A program made the translations under genes and the position numbers. A stretch of 64,000 bases of DNA from Rhizobiaceae bacterium (GTDB lineage: Bacteria > Pseudomonadota > Alphaproteobacteria > Rhizobiales > Rhizobiaceae), in the NCBI GenBank assembly GCA_014238155.1, contig JABABQ010000034.1:186001-250000 (forward strand), in the 5' to 3' direction. Each line of letters begins with the position of its first letter. Positions within the stretch are counted from its first letter, which is position 1. Under the pieces are notes generated by a model, which saw only the letters and a program-made list of their open reading frames with translations, searched no databases and had not been told where the DNA came from. This document shows positions 29,421 through 38,472 of this stretch, one piece after another.

Positions 29421-30626
29421 TCAAATCACCGCCTTTTCCACAAATGGTTCTTTTTTGGTGATGCGTTCAAATCCAAAGGGCGACAGGTCCAGTGACCGGA
29501 ATTCGCCATAGGCCAGCAATTCAGACATGCCCCGCCCCATGGCAGGAGATTGCTGAAACCCATGGCCGGAGAAACCATTGACGAACATGAAATTCTCAAC
29601 CTCGGTATGGGGGCCTAATATGGCGTTTTGATCCAAAGTGTTGAAGGCATAATGTCCGGCCCATGAATTAATCAGCTTGATTGCTTCAAACTGCGGCACC
29701 CGATTGGCGATAGTCGGCCAGACCTTTTCCTCCCAGATCGAATGGTCCTGTTCAAAATCATCATAATCCACCGGCGGGTCGACTTCAGGTGGGCATCCGG
29801 CCAGATAATAAGCGCCGTCACTTCTCATATGTACTCCCGATGGATCAATGGTCAGCGGCAAGTCTTGATCCAGCGGATGCGCGGCATCAAAGATGAAAGT
29901 GTATCGTTTGCGCGGTTCTACGGGGATTTCGATCCCGGCCATGCGTGATGTCAAAACCGCGCGCGGGCCAGACGCGTTGACGACCTGACCGCAGGATACC
30001 ACTTCTCCAGATTTCAAGGTCACAGACTCAACCCGGTTACCGGCGGCATTTTTGGTCATCGCCACCACTTCGTTGCCAATATATTCAACTCCCAACTCCC
30101 GGGCTGAGCGCTTCCACCAGTCAAACAGGGTATTGCCGTCGAAATACCCCTCGTCCACTGTATTGTGGTTGCCCGCAACAATGCCTTCAAGGTTGTAAAA
30201 CGGATAGTCGCGGGCAATCTCTTCAGCCAGCATGTGGCGGGTGCCAGCACCACAGGCCTGTTGCAATTTTTGATTGCCGGCAAGGATCGCCGCAAATTCC
30301 TGATTGTCGGCGAGATACATGTATCCGTAGCTCTGCAAGACGACCTCCGGCACCCGTGGGTCATCGCCCATAAAGGCACGGAAATTTTTGACGAATTCGA
30401 CACCAAATTGAGAAATTCGAACATTGATCTCATTTGAAAACTGTTGGCGAATACAGGAATTTGTGTGGGAGGTAGAACAAAATTCGTAGCTGGGATCCCG
30501 CTCAACCACCAGGATTGACCCATCAAAGTCAGGATTATTGGCCGTAAACCACGCAACTGACGAACCCAACATGGCTCCGCCAACAATAACAACATCATAA
30601 GAAGATTGTTTTGCAGCCTGTGCCAT
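29421..30626 (-). CDS. FAD-dependent oxidoreductase (DAO family)
   Basis: The 401-residue flavoprotein starts with a Rossmann FAD-binding motif (VVIVGGAMLGSSVAW, about 12-26). The D-amino-acid-oxidase-type core follows, with VVNASGPRA and a C-terminal NGFSGHGFQQSPAMGRG flavin motif. These proteins oxidise amines or amino acids such as sarcosine, dimethylglycine or N-methylated substrates. The actual substrate is not clear. It converges on the DMT transporter with a 15-base gap and is separated from rpsF by a long non-coding stretch. Confidence 0.88.
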   Translation of the reverse strand: MAQAAKQSSYDVVIVGGAMLGSSVAWFTANNPDFDGSILVVERDPSYEFCSTSHTNSCIRQQFSNEINVRISQFGVEFVKNFRAFMGDDPRVPEVVLQSYGYMYLADNQEFAAILAGNQKLQQACGAGTRHMLAEEIARDYPFYNLEGIVAGNHNTVDEGYFDGNTLFDWWKRSARELGVEYIGNEVVAMTKNAAGNRVESVTLKSGEVVSCGQVVNASGPRAVLTSRMAGIEIPVEPRKRYTFIFDAAHPLDQDLPLTIDPSGVHMRSDGAYYLAGCPPEVDPPVDYDDFEQDHSIWEEKVWPTIANRVPQFEAIKLINSWAGHYAFNTLDQNAILGPHTEVENFMFVNGFSGHGFQQSPAMGRGMSELLAYGEFRSLDLSPFGFERITKKEPFVEKAVI

Positions 30627-30776
30627 TGTTCACGCCCATCCTGAATAAGCCGAATACCATTTTCGCTTGTAATTCATGCGCTCCAATTTACAACCGTTGT
30701 GTGAGTTCAGAACGATATTTTTGAATGTTGCCGAACCAATCGACCAATTGTGCCGACAGATCTGAACATTTGGAGC

Positions 30777-30804
30777 TTGCATTAGCCGTCAAACCGGCTA
30801 TATC
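30777..30804 (+). promoter_or_regulatory. Possible sigma-70-type promoter for the rpsF operon
   Basis: TTGCAT (30777-30782) and TATATC (30799-30804) are spaced 16 bases apart, about 210 bases upstream of the rpsF start. The match is moderate, so this is a suggestion only. Confidence 0.3.
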
Positions 30805-30852
30805 GCACCCGCACACGAATGTCGGACTTCCGGCTGGTGGCTGAACGGATGG

Positions 30853-30874
30853 GCTTTCAGACTGATCTGAAAGC
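30853..30874 (+). promoter_or_regulatory. Hairpin in the rpsF leader region
   Basis: GCTTTCAGA (30853-30861) pairs with TCTGAAAGC (30866-30874) around a 4-base loop. No T tract follows, so it is not a standard terminator. It could be a leader structure or a protein-binding palindrome. Confidence 0.4.
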
Positions 30875-31012
30875 AGGTTTATCAAGTTAAACCGTCCTCC
30901 CGTGCTTCCGCTCTCGACACTTGTTAAATCGCGCCTTTCCACTCGTTTGAGTATCTGAAAAGCGTCGATGAGGCTTTGCGCAGGAAGTTCGAAAAACAAG
31001 GAAAGGTGGCCC

Positions 31013-31405
31013 ATGGCCCTCTATGAACACATATTTATGGCTCGCCAGGACGTTTCGTCCCAGCAGGTCGACGCGCTTGTTGAACATTTTAAAACTGTTC
31101 TGGAAGCAAATCAGGGTTCGGTCGGAAAGATCGAAAACTGGGGACTGAAAACCCTGCCTTACCGCGTAAATAAGAACCGCAAGGCTCATTACGCGCTAAT
31201 CAACATCGATGCACCCTCTGCTGCTGTCCAGGAAATGGAACGTCAGATGCGCCTGCATGAAGATGTTCTTCGCTACATGACCGTCAAGGTTGAAGAGCAC
31301 GAAGACGGCCCGTCAGCAATGTTGCGTCGCAACGAACGTGACGACCGTGGCCCACGCGGTGATCGGGGCGACCGCCCTCCTCGCCGCCCTCGTCACGACG
31401 CTTAA
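31013..31405 (+). CDS. rpsF: 30S ribosomal protein S6
   Basis: The 130-residue protein starts [15 protein letters not shown] and shows the S6 core with [23 protein letters not shown]6 binds the central domain of 16S rRNA together with S18. The C-terminal 25 residues are a charged arginine/aspartate/glycine tail ([18 protein letters not shown]) of the kind seen in alphaproteobacterial S6. The frame opens 15 codons upstream, but the ATG at 31013 has AAAGGTGG just before it. rpsR follows after 24 bases. Confidence 0.97.
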   Translation: MALYEHIFMARQDVSSQQVDALVEHFKTVLEANQGSVGKIENWGLKTLPYRVNKNRKAHYALINIDAPSAAVQEMERQMRLHEDVLRYMTVKVEEHEDGPSAMLRRNERDDRGPRGDRGDRPPRRPRHDA

Positions 31406-31429
31406 GCTGCAGAGTAAGGATTAAGACCC

Positions 31430-31678
31430 ATGGTTGCTATCGAACAAATGCCAACTCGCCGTCCATTTCAGCGTCGGCGCAAGACATGCCCATTCACCGG
31501 TGAAAATGCCCAAAAGATTGACTACAAAGACGTCAAACTTCTGCAGCGTTACATTTCAGAACGCGGTAAGATCGTGCCTTCACGCATCACAGCCGTGAGC
31601 CTGAAGAAACAACGCGAGCTGGCCCGTGCTATCAAGCGCGCCCGTTTTCTGGCACTGATCCCATACGTGATCAAATAA
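31430..31678 (+). CDS. rpsR: 30S ribosomal protein S18
   Basis: The 82-residue basic protein carries the S18 signature: [20 protein letters not shown] near the start and [20 protein letters not shown] with [14 protein letters not shown] at the end. It forms a heterodimer with S6 on the 30S platform. An AAGGA precedes the ATG. It is followed by a hairpin and then a DUF2232 membrane protein, the usual order in Hyphomicrobiales. Confidence 0.97.
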   Translation: MVAIEQMPTRRPFQRRRKTCPFTGENAQKIDYKDVKLLQRYISERGKIVPSRITAVSLKKQRELARAIKRARFLALIPYVIK

Positions 31679-31691
31679 GGCTGAAAATACA

Positions 31692-31720
31692 GCGCTGCTT
31701 GAATTTAGTTTGAGCAGCGC
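31692..31720 (+). terminator. Hairpin after rpsR, possible attenuator or partial terminator
   Basis: GCGCTGCT (31692-31699) pairs with AGCAGCGC (31713-31720) around a 13-base loop. It begins 14 bases after the rpsR stop. There is no T run after the stem, so it may reduce readthrough or protect the 3-prime end rather than fully stop transcription. Confidence 0.4.
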
Positions 31721-31789
31721 CACTAAAATGTTGACCCGGCCGCAATAGGGCGACCGGCTCTAACTGCCCCAAGGCAGGACAGCGAGACA

Positions 31790-32743
31790 ATGACAAGCAA
31801 TTCTATCCTTATCGCCGTTATCTGTGGCCTGATCGCAGCAGTGTTGTTTCTCAGCCCGATGCAATTTGGCGGCATGGGGCTGGTCATGTCCTCTTTCACC
31901 GCGCTGCCGCTTTTCATTGCGGTTTTGGGTTTTGGAACGACTGTCGGCATTATCAGCTGTGTGGTTGCTGCCGGCATGGTCGCGGTCTTTATGGGGATGT
32001 TGGGTGGATTGTCGGTGCTGTTTGCCACACTCGCACCAGCGATCTGGATCGGCCACAGCGCCGGGCTCTCGCGCAACGAAGGTGGCACTGAAGAATGGTT
32101 CCCCCTTTCACAGGTATTGTTCCGACTGGCCATTATCAGCGCCGTGATCGTTATCGCGATCGGCTACATGACCGCCTATTCAGAACAATGGGCAGTTGAT
32201 GAAGCCATTGCGATGATGAGCCAGGTTGCCCAAATGCAAAACCAGGCAGGCGATGGCACGGTCATCATCACCCAAGCCGACATCGAAACGCGGGCCAAAG
32301 ATGTTGCATCGCTAATTCCGGTAATGATGCCTGTTTCAATTCTGGTGCTGATGGTGCTCAATCTGCGGCTCGCGGAACGTTTTGCGCGCCGCCGCAACTG
32401 GATGCTGCGCCCCAAAGACGACTTGCCCTCCAGTGTTGAAATGCCGCCTATGGCGGCAGGTGTGTTTCTGGTCGCCGCCGCCGTCGCCGTAACCACCAGC
32501 AATCAGATTGGCATGGTGGCCCAAGTTGTCACTGGTGCCTTCGGCGGAGCTTTTGCTCTGGTTGGACTAGCGACCATCCACTTTCTCACACGCGGCCTGC
32601 CAGCCCGGCCCTTTCTGCTGCCGGTTGTCTATGCCGTGCTTTTATTTTCCCGTTTCATCGCACCGGTCTTTGCCGTGCTTGGTGTTGCAGAATGCCTCTT
32701 TCGACTGCGAGACCGCTTTGGCGGCCCGCCCAAATCAACCTGA
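31790..32743 (+). CDS. DUF2232 family membrane protein
   Basis: The 317-residue protein has about eight hydrophobic segments and starts [23 protein letters not shown]. It fits the DUF2232 family by hydropathy, length and position between rpsR and rplI, where Hyphomicrobiales carry such a gene. A polar loop around residues 140-175 separates the two hydrophobic halves, followed by [19 protein letters not shown], a likely cytoplasmic segment. No function is known to me. Its stop codon lies inside the first unit of an 18-bp tandem repeat. Confidence 0.78.
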   Translation: MTSNSILIAVICGLIAAVLFLSPMQFGGMGLVMSSFTALPLFIAVLGFGTTVGIISCVVAAGMVAVFMGMLGGLSVLFATLAPAIWIGHSAGLSRNEGGTEEWFPLSQVLFRLAIISAVIVIAIGYMTAYSEQWAVDEAIAMMSQVAQMQNQAGDGTVIITQADIETRAKDVASLIPVMMPVSILVLMVLNLRLAERFARRRNWMLRPKDDLPSSVEMPPMAAGVFLVAAAVAVTTSNQIGMVAQVVTGAFGGAFALVGLATIHFLTRGLPARPFLLPVVYAVLLFSRFIAPVFAVLGVAECLFRLRDRFGGPPKST

Positions 32744-32774
32744 TTACTAATAAAACCCTGATTACTATTAAAAC
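32739..32774 (+). repeat. 18-bp tandem duplication before rplI
   Basis: CCTGATTACTAATAAAAC (32739-32756) is followed directly by CCTGATTACTATTAAAAC (32757-32774), 17 of 18 identical. The first unit contains the DUF2232 stop codon. The pair ends 13 bases before the rplI start, just ahead of its AAGGA. Confidence 0.85.
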
Positions 32775-32787
32775 AAGGACAACTCCA

Positions 32788-33504
32788 ATGGACGTCATTC
32801 TTCTCGAGCGCATCACCAGACTTGGCCAGATGGGCGACACCGTCACCGTAAAAGACGGATATGCGCGTAATTTCCTGCTGCCCCAGGGCAAAGCCTTACG
32901 GGCCAACAAAACCAATATGGCGCATTTTGACTCGCAGCGTGTTCATCTTGAAGCCCGCAACCTGGAACGCAAGAATGAAGCTGCGGAAGTTTCTGAAAAG
33001 CTCAACGGCAACACATATGTTGCAGTACGTTCTGCTGGTGAAACTGGCCAGCTCTACGGCTCGGTTGCTGCCCGCGACATTGTCTCAACACTGGAAGAAA
33101 ACGGTTATTCCGTTGGCCGCAGTCAGGTCGAGCTGCGTGCTCCGATCAAAGTTATTGGCCTGCACTCAGTTCTGATCGCGCTGCATCCTGAAGTTGAAGT
33201 TGAAATCGTCATGAATGTTGCCCGTTCTGAAGACGAAGCCGTCCGTCAGGCTGCCGGTGAAGACCTGACCAGCCGTGACGCATTTGAAGGCGATGATGTG
33301 GCAGAAGAAGACGAGCTGAGCATTGAAGACATTTTTGAAAATCCCGAAGATGCCGACCTCGATGAACTGATCGAAGACGAGGAAGCTCCTGCTGAAGAAG
33401 CAGTTGTCGAAGTGGCTTCTGACGAGGTAACTGGCGACGACGCTGGCGACGAAGCTGGTGACGAAGCTGGTGGGGAACCTTCTGAAGAAGAAAAAGCCAG
33501 CTAA
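32788..33504 (+). CDS. rplI: 50S ribosomal protein L9 with a long acidic C-terminal tail
   Basis: The 238-residue protein starts [21 protein letters not shown] and continues with [18 protein letters not shown], the L9 N-domain that binds 23S rRNA. The C-domain with [24 protein letters not shown] ends near 150. After about residue 165 there is a very acidic tail with [20 protein letters not shown] and repeated GDEA units. Canonical L9 is about 150 residues, while relatives in this order are often near 190, so this tail is long. The ATG at 32788 has AAGGAC upstream. The gene ends at a strong terminator. Confidence 0.94.
   Translation: MDVILLERITRLGQMGDTVTVKDGYARNFLLPQGKALRANKTNMAHFDSQRVHLEARNLERKNEAAEVSEKLNGNTYVAVRSAGETGQLYGSVAARDIVSTLEENGYSVGRSQVELRAPIKVIGLHSVLIALHPEVEVEIVMNVARSEDEAVRQAAGEDLTSRDAFEGDDVAEEDELSIEDIFENPEDADLDELIEDEEAPAEEAVVEVASDEVTGDDAGDEAGDEAGGEPSEEEKAS
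33433..33468 (+). repeat. 12-bp tandem repeats in the rplI tail
   Basis: Three in-frame 12-bp units, GGCGACGACGCT, GGCGACGAAGCT and GGTGACGAAGCT, encode [12 protein letters not shown]. They look like recent slippage expansion inside the acidic tail. Confidence 0.8.
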
Positions 33505-33543
33505 CGTCCGGAATCCTCACTCCAAACGACATATTATTGCCTT

Positions 33544-33577
33544 GCGGGCGGCTCCAGTGAGTCGCCCGCTTTTATTT
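33544..33577 (+). terminator. Rho-independent terminator after rplI
   Basis: A stem of 10 pairs (one G-U) runs from GCGGGCGGCT (33544-33553) to AGTCGCCCGC (33560-33569), with a 6-base loop followed by TTTTATTT. It closes the rpsF-rpsR-DUF2232-rplI operon. The remaining 225 bases up to dnaB hold no gene that I can see and probably contain the dnaB promoter. Confidence 0.85.
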
Positions 33578-33802
33578 CCGCCGCAAATTTGGCAGATTAT
33601 GTCAAGCAGATTTGTGAGATTCGCCAATTTGCCTGCTCGAAGTTTGCACAGCCTGTGAACAGTGGGAGAATTGAAATTTGTTTTCCCGTTATCGGCGAAT
33701 TTGGCTGTCGTTGTGACATTTCGCGTCTATAGATGGACTTCTGTTCAAGCGTAACCATCAACAGATGCAGACGACGCACCCGGTGCGGCGAAAGGGATAT
33801 TT

Positions 33803-35296
33803 ATGGCCGAAACTGCCGAAAATATTGTTGCAGGCCCAGGATCGGGACCGACCTCGTATCGGACCGCACCCAACAATATCGAAGCGGAACAGGCCTTGCT
33901 CGGCGCCATTCTCGTCAACAATGACGCGTTTTACCGGGTCTCTGACTTTCTCGAACCCGACCACTTTTATGAGCCGCTTCATCGGCAGATTTACAAGGTA
34001 ACGTCCGACATGATCCGCGCCGCCAAGCGGGCCAACCCTGTCACCATCAAGACATTCCTGCCGGAAGACGAAAAAGTTGGAGACATGACAGTCGCCACCT
34101 ATCTGGCGCGGCTGGCGTCGGAGGCAACCACCATCATCAATGCCGAAGATTACGGCCGCTCCATCTATGATCTGGCAACCCGCCGCAATCTCATTGGCAT
34201 CGGCGAAGACATGGTCAATATCGCGTTTGACGCGCCGGTGGACATGACACCAAATGTTCAGATTGAAGACGCCGAGCGGCGACTGTTTGAATTGGCTGAA
34301 ACTGGCAGATATGACGGTGGGTTCAACGATTTTGGTTCAGCTGTCGGCAATGCCATAGATATGGCAAGTGCCGCATTCCAGCGCGATGGTCATCTGTCTG
34401 GCATTGCCTCGGGTCTGCGGGTACTGGACCAGAAAATGGGAGGGTTGCAGCAGTCTGACCTGATCGTTCTGGCCGGTCGCCCGGCAATGGGGAAAACGTC
34501 CCTTGCCACCAATATCGCATTCAATATTGCCGAATCCTATGAACCGGAAATTCAGGCGGATGGTACATCAAAATCTGTCAATGGTGGTGTGGTCGGGTTC
34601 TTCTCGCTTGAGATGGCGGCCGAGCAGTTGGCGACACGTATTATCGCCGAACAGACCGAAATTTCTTCCTCGAAAATTCGACGCGGTGAAATTAATGAAG
34701 CCGAGTTTGAAAAGCTCGTTGGCTGTTCCCAGATGATGCATCGAATCCCGCTCTATATTGACCAGACGGGTGGCATTTCCATTGCTCAGCTTGCCGCCCG
34801 TGCGCGACGACTCAAACGACAGCGCGGTCTGGACGTGTTGATTATCGACTATATCCAATTGATGCAGGGCAACAAACGCACCGAAAACCGGGTGCAGGAA
34901 ATCACCGAAATCACCACGGGTTTGAAAGCCCTTGCCAAAGAACTGGACGTGCCAATCATCGCGCTGTCGCAATTGTCGCGTCAGGTTGAAAATCGTGAGG
35001 ACAAACGACCACAATTATCGGATCTGCGTGAATCGGGATCCATTGAACAAGATGCAGATGTGGTGTTGTTCGTCTATCGTGACGAATATTATGCCGAGCG
35101 GTTGATGAACGATACCGACAACAAAGACTATGAAAAAAATGCTCAGCGCTATGAGGCTGGCCGCGGCAAGGCGGAGGTGATTATCGCCAAGCAGCGCCAC
35201 GGCCCAACCGGAACGGCAAATCTTGCCTTCCAGGCGGAATTTACCAGATTCACCGATCTGATCGACGACGACCATCTTCCGGAACGATTTGAGTAG
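33803..35296 (+). CDS. dnaB: Replicative DNA helicase
   Basis: The 497-residue hexameric helicase has the N-terminal helical domain with PNNIEAEQALLGAILVNNDAF and a RecA-like C-terminal domain. The Walker A motif is GRPAMGKTS at about 226-234. Walker B is in LDVLIIDYIQLMQG. The conserved ALSQLSRQVE and DLRESGSIEQDADVV blocks are present. There is no intein. AAAGGGA lies five bases before the ATG. It is followed four bases later by alr. Confidence 0.96.
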   Translation: MAETAENIVAGPGSGPTSYRTAPNNIEAEQALLGAILVNNDAFYRVSDFLEPDHFYEPLHRQIYKVTSDMIRAAKRANPVTIKTFLPEDEKVGDMTVATYLARLASEATTIINAEDYGRSIYDLATRRNLIGIGEDMVNIAFDAPVDMTPNVQIEDAERRLFELAETGRYDGGFNDFGSAVGNAIDMASAAFQRDGHLSGIASGLRVLDQKMGGLQQSDLIVLAGRPAMGKTSLATNIAFNIAESYEPEIQADGTSKSVNGGVVGFFSLEMAAEQLATRIIAEQTEISSSKIRRGEINEAEFEKLVGCSQMMHRIPLYIDQTGGISIAQLAARARRLKRQRGLDVLIIDYIQLMQGNKRTENRVQEITEITTGLKALAKELDVPIIALSQLSRQVENREDKRPQLSDLRESGSIEQDADVVLFVYRDEYYAERLMNDTDNKDYEKNAQRYEAGRGKAEVIIAKQRHGPTGTANLAFQAEFTRFTDLIDDDHLPERFE

Positions 35297-35299
35297 GCC

Positions 35300-36439
35300 G
35301 TGACTGTCGATTCTGATCTTGTCGGCGGTCGGCTGACCATCGACCTGGGTGCCCTTGTAAACAATTGGCGCCTGCTTGCCAGCCACGCAGGCGCAGCCGA
35401 ATGCGCCGCAGTCGTCAAAGCAAACGCCTATGGATGCGGCATTGAACCTGTTGTGACGGCGCTATCAAACGCTGGCTGCGAAACATTTTTTGTCGCGCTG
35501 CCGCAGGAAGGCATCCGCGTCAGGCAGACATTGTCGGCAGCCCGATGTTTTGTCCTCAATGGATTGTTCGCTTCAGCTGTGCCGGTTTATCTCGGAGAAG
35601 GTTTGACGCCAATCCTCGGCAGCCTGCCCGAAATTCAAACTTGGGTTACGGCCGCAATTGCGGAAGGGAAACCCCTTCCCTGTGCTCTTCACATGGACAG
35701 CGGTATGACCCGATTGGGCCTGACGTTGGATGAGTTGGAGGCGGTTGTCGGCGATCACGAAATCATCGATAATCTGGACGTCAAGTTGTTGATGACCCAT
35801 TACGCCTGCGCCGACGATATTGGCCATGCCCAAACCGAGCGTCAACGAGATCTGTTTCTAAAAGGCGCAACTCTGCTGCCTGGTGTGCCCCGCTCTGCTG
35901 CAAATTCTGCTGCCATCCTGCAACAGAGTGATCACGGTTTTGAACTGATCCGCCCGGGTGTGGCAATCTACGGCGGCGAGGCTCTCAATCACACGGCCAA
36001 TCCGATGCAACAAGTGGTGAAACTTGAAGGGCGTATTGTCCAGATACGCACTGCCAAGGCAGGAGATGCTGTTGGCTATGGAGGAGCAGAAGTGCTGAAA
36101 CGTGACAGCCGCATTGCCTATATCTCGGTTGGCTATGCAGATGGGTATCACCGGGGTGCCAGCCACAAGGGTGTTGCCATGCGTCAGGTTGCACCGCCAG
36201 CGCAAGCCGCATTCAATGGAACGATCATCAATGGTGTCGGTCGCATTTCGATGGATTTGTGCGCTTTCGACGTGACCGACATATTGGAGGCTGAAATCGC
36301 CGCCGGAGACTGGATCGAACTGTTCGGCGATGTCATCCATGTTGACGATGTTGCGAAGGCGTCCGGAACAATCGGTTATGAATTGTTGACGGGACTGGGC
36401 AACAGATATTCCCGCATATATGTTGGCGCCGATGGCTAG
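35300..36439 (+). CDS. alr: Alanine racemase
   Basis: The 379-residue PLP enzyme makes D-alanine for peptidoglycan. The cofactor lysine is K40 in AAVVKANAYGCG. The C-terminal domain has the conserved GRISMDLCAFDVTD segment, where the catalytic tyrosine normally lies upstream in the GYADGYHR region. The C-terminus GYELLTGLGNRYSRIY is typical. The start is GTG at 35300, four bases after the dnaB stop. The gene is the usual link between dnaB and radA in this order. Confidence 0.94.
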   Translation: MTVDSDLVGGRLTIDLGALVNNWRLLASHAGAAECAAVVKANAYGCGIEPVVTALSNAGCETFFVALPQEGIRVRQTLSAARCFVLNGLFASAVPVYLGEGLTPILGSLPEIQTWVTAAIAEGKPLPCALHMDSGMTRLGLTLDELEAVVGDHEIIDNLDVKLLMTHYACADDIGHAQTERQRDLFLKGATLLPGVPRSAANSAAILQQSDHGFELIRPGVAIYGGEALNHTANPMQQVVKLEGRIVQIRTAKAGDAVGYGGAEVLKRDSRIAYISVGYADGYHRGASHKGVAMRQVAPPAQAAFNGTIINGVGRISMDLCAFDVTDILEAEIAAGDWIELFGDVIHVDDVAKASGTIGYELLTGLGNRYSRIYVGADG

Positions 36440-37838
36440 CCCCAAAATCCAGTTTGTCTGCCAGAATTGCGGTGGTGCCCATCCACGCTGGTCGGGTCGT
36501 TGCGACGCCTGCGGTGAGTGGAATACGCTGGTGGAAGAAAGTCCGGGCACCGGTGTTGCCACAGGACCCGGCAAGCCTTTGAAAAAAGGCCGTGTGGTAG
36601 CCCTTGAACCGCTCAACGGTGATACCCGTCCGGAAGCCCGGACCGAAACCAAAATTGCTGAATTTGATCGCGTGATCGGTGGTGGACTGGTTCCAGGATC
36701 TGCCCTGCTGGTGGGGGGTGATCCCGGCATTGGAAAGTCGACATTGCTGATGCAGGTTTCTGCCGCACTGGCAATACACGGACATTCCGTGATCTATGTC
36801 TCCGGTGAGGAAGCGGTTGCCCAGGTCAGGTTGAGGGCTCAGCGGCTTGGTGATGCCAAGGCGCCTGTGCAATTGATCGCCGAAACCAATATCGAAAACA
36901 TCATCACCACGCTGCAGGCCAATCAGAAACCTGCCCTGGTGGTCATCGATTCCATCCAAACCCTGTGGACTGATCGCGTGGAATCAGCGCCGGGAACTGT
37001 CAGCCAGGTACGCAGTTCTGCCCAGGCGATGATCCGCTATGCCAAACAATCCGGTTCTGCTGTTGTACTGGTTGGCCATGTGACCAAGGAAGGCCAGATT
37101 GCCGGTCCTCGGGTGGTTGAACATATGGTCGATGCAGTTTTGTATTTTGAGGGCGAAGGTGGCCATCATTTTCGCATTCTGCGCGGCGTAAAAAATCGAT
37201 TCGGACCGACCGATGAGATCGGCGTATTTGAAATGTCAGATGTCGGGCTGCGCGAAGTTGCCAATCCCTCGGAACTGTTTCTAGGCGATCGCCAAAAGGC
37301 TGCACCGGGAGCAGCAGTTTTTGCTGGAATTGAAGGGCGACGCCCAGTTTTGGTTGAAATTCAGGCTTTGGTGGCCGAATCGACACTTGGCACGCCGCGC
37401 CGAGCTGTTGTGGGTTGGGACAGCGCTCGTCTTTCGATGATTCTTGCCGTGCTGGAGGCCCATTGCGGGGTCCGCCTCGGCGGCCATGACGTTTATCTCA
37501 ATGTTGCTGGTGGATATCGAATCTCGGAACCGGCAGCCGATCTGGCAGTCGCTGCTGCATTGGTATCCTCACTTGCAAACAAACCTCTGCCCGATAACTC
37601 CGTGTTTTTTGGTGAAGTCAGTCTTTCGGGACATTTGCGCCCGGTCTCGCAGGCAGCTGGTCGACTCAAGGAAGCCGGCAAGCTCGGATTCGATCAGGCA
37701 ACCTATGCAAAAGGCAGCGAAACCGTGAAACGAAGCGGTTTAAGGCTAAATACGATCACCACACTGGCAGATCTTGTGGTTGAAATTGCTTCAACAGCGA
37801 ACGAAGTCTTGCCCCAAGGTGGTGTTACTGGCACATAG
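36432..37838 (+). CDS. radA: DNA repair protein RadA
   Basis: The 468-residue protein has an N-terminal C4 zinc finger (C10, C13, C24, C27). A RecA-like ATPase domain follows with Walker A GGDPGIGKST (95-104). The RadA-specific KNRFG motif is near residue 253, and a Lon-like C-terminal domain ends the protein. RadA drives branch migration in recombination repair. An ATG at 36420 would add four residues, but the ATG at 36432 matches the family start. Either start overlaps the alr stop, suggesting coupled translation. Confidence 0.95.
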   Translation: MASPKIQFVCQNCGGAHPRWSGRCDACGEWNTLVEESPGTGVATGPGKPLKKGRVVALEPLNGDTRPEARTETKIAEFDRVIGGGLVPGSALLVGGDPGIGKSTLLMQVSAALAIHGHSVIYVSGEEAVAQVRLRAQRLGDAKAPVQLIAETNIENIITTLQANQKPALVVIDSIQTLWTDRVESAPGTVSQVRSSAQAMIRYAKQSGSAVVLVGHVTKEGQIAGPRVVEHMVDAVLYFEGEGGHHFRILRGVKNRFGPTDEIGVFEMSDVGLREVANPSELFLGDRQKAAPGAAVFAGIEGRRPVLVEIQALVAESTLGTPRRAVVGWDSARLSMILAVLEAHCGVRLGGHDVYLNVAGGYRISEPAADLAVAAALVSSLANKPLPDNSVFFGEVSLSGHLRPVSQAAGRLKEAGKLGFDQATYAKGSETVKRSGLRLNTITTLADLVVEIASTANEVLPQGGVTGT

Positions 37839-37866
37839 TGCGCGTTAACGAGACAAGGTGAAACCG

Positions 37867-38436
37867 ATGCCAATTACTGAGCTCGACGGCATATTGGTCG
37901 TTATTATGCTGATATCAGCAATCCTTGCGATGATCCGCGGATTTTCCCGCGAGGTTTTGTCCATTGTATCATGGATCGCCGCTGCATTTGCTGCCGCTAC
38001 ATTTTACACAATGTTCAGCCCCACCATTGCCAGTACAATCCCCAGCGTTGCATCCAACCCTCTCGTGGCCGATGCCATTTCTGCCGCATCCATCTTTTTG
38101 ATTGTTCTGATCATCGTCAGCTACCTGACCATGTTGTTGGCTGACCTGATCATCGATAGCAGGATTGGCGTGCTGGACCGCACTTTGGGATTTATTTTCG
38201 GTGCAGCCCGCGGAGCGCTTTTGGTTATTATCACTTTGATGGGGTTTCTGTGGCTGGCCAATGAGAACGAACCGGAATGGGTGGCCAACGCCAAATCCAA
38301 ACCGATGCTGGTCGCCATCGGCACCAATATCCGCGACGCTTTGCCGGAAAATCTTGAAGAAGTCATCAAACGTTTCTTCGAAAGTGAAGGCAAAGACAAA
38401 AAAGAAGGCGAGCAGGATACTGATCAAAAGACCTGA
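37867..38436 (+). CDS. cvpA: CvpA family membrane protein
   Basis: The 189-residue inner-membrane protein starts MPITELDGILVVIMLISAIL and has four hydrophobic helices. Its tail is acidic and lysine-rich (SEGKDKKEGEQDTD). CvpA was named for colicin V production. Its role in membrane homeostasis is not fully settled. A GTG at 37858 opens the frame earlier, but AAGGTG six bases before the ATG at 37867 decides the start. It lies just upstream of purF, as in many proteobacteria. Confidence 0.92.
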   Translation: MPITELDGILVVIMLISAILAMIRGFSREVLSIVSWIAAAFAAATFYTMFSPTIASTIPSVASNPLVADAISAASIFLIVLIIVSYLTMLLADLIIDSRIGVLDRTLGFIFGAARGALLVIITLMGFLWLANENEPEWVANAKSKPMLVAIGTNIRDALPENLEEVIKRFFESEGKDKKEGEQDTDQKT

Positions 38437-38472
38437 TCAGACTTCGGCGCGATTAGTTCTAAGGAACATAAA

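Larger units (their letters stand above)
30627..31012. other. Non-coding stretch upstream of rpsF
   Basis: These 386 bases separate the divergent FAD oxidoreductase and rpsF genes. I see no convincing gene on either strand. The stretch holds a possible promoter (30777-30804), a 9-bp inverted repeat hairpin (30853-30874) and the rpsF ribosome-binding region. A long 5-prime leader for the S6 operon is possible. Confidence 0.5.

Noticed and set aside
30688-31014. A 108-codon open frame on the minus strand across the rpsF leader
   Set aside because: It overlaps the rpsF start, has no recognisable domain, and its composition does not look coding. The region is better read as a leader.
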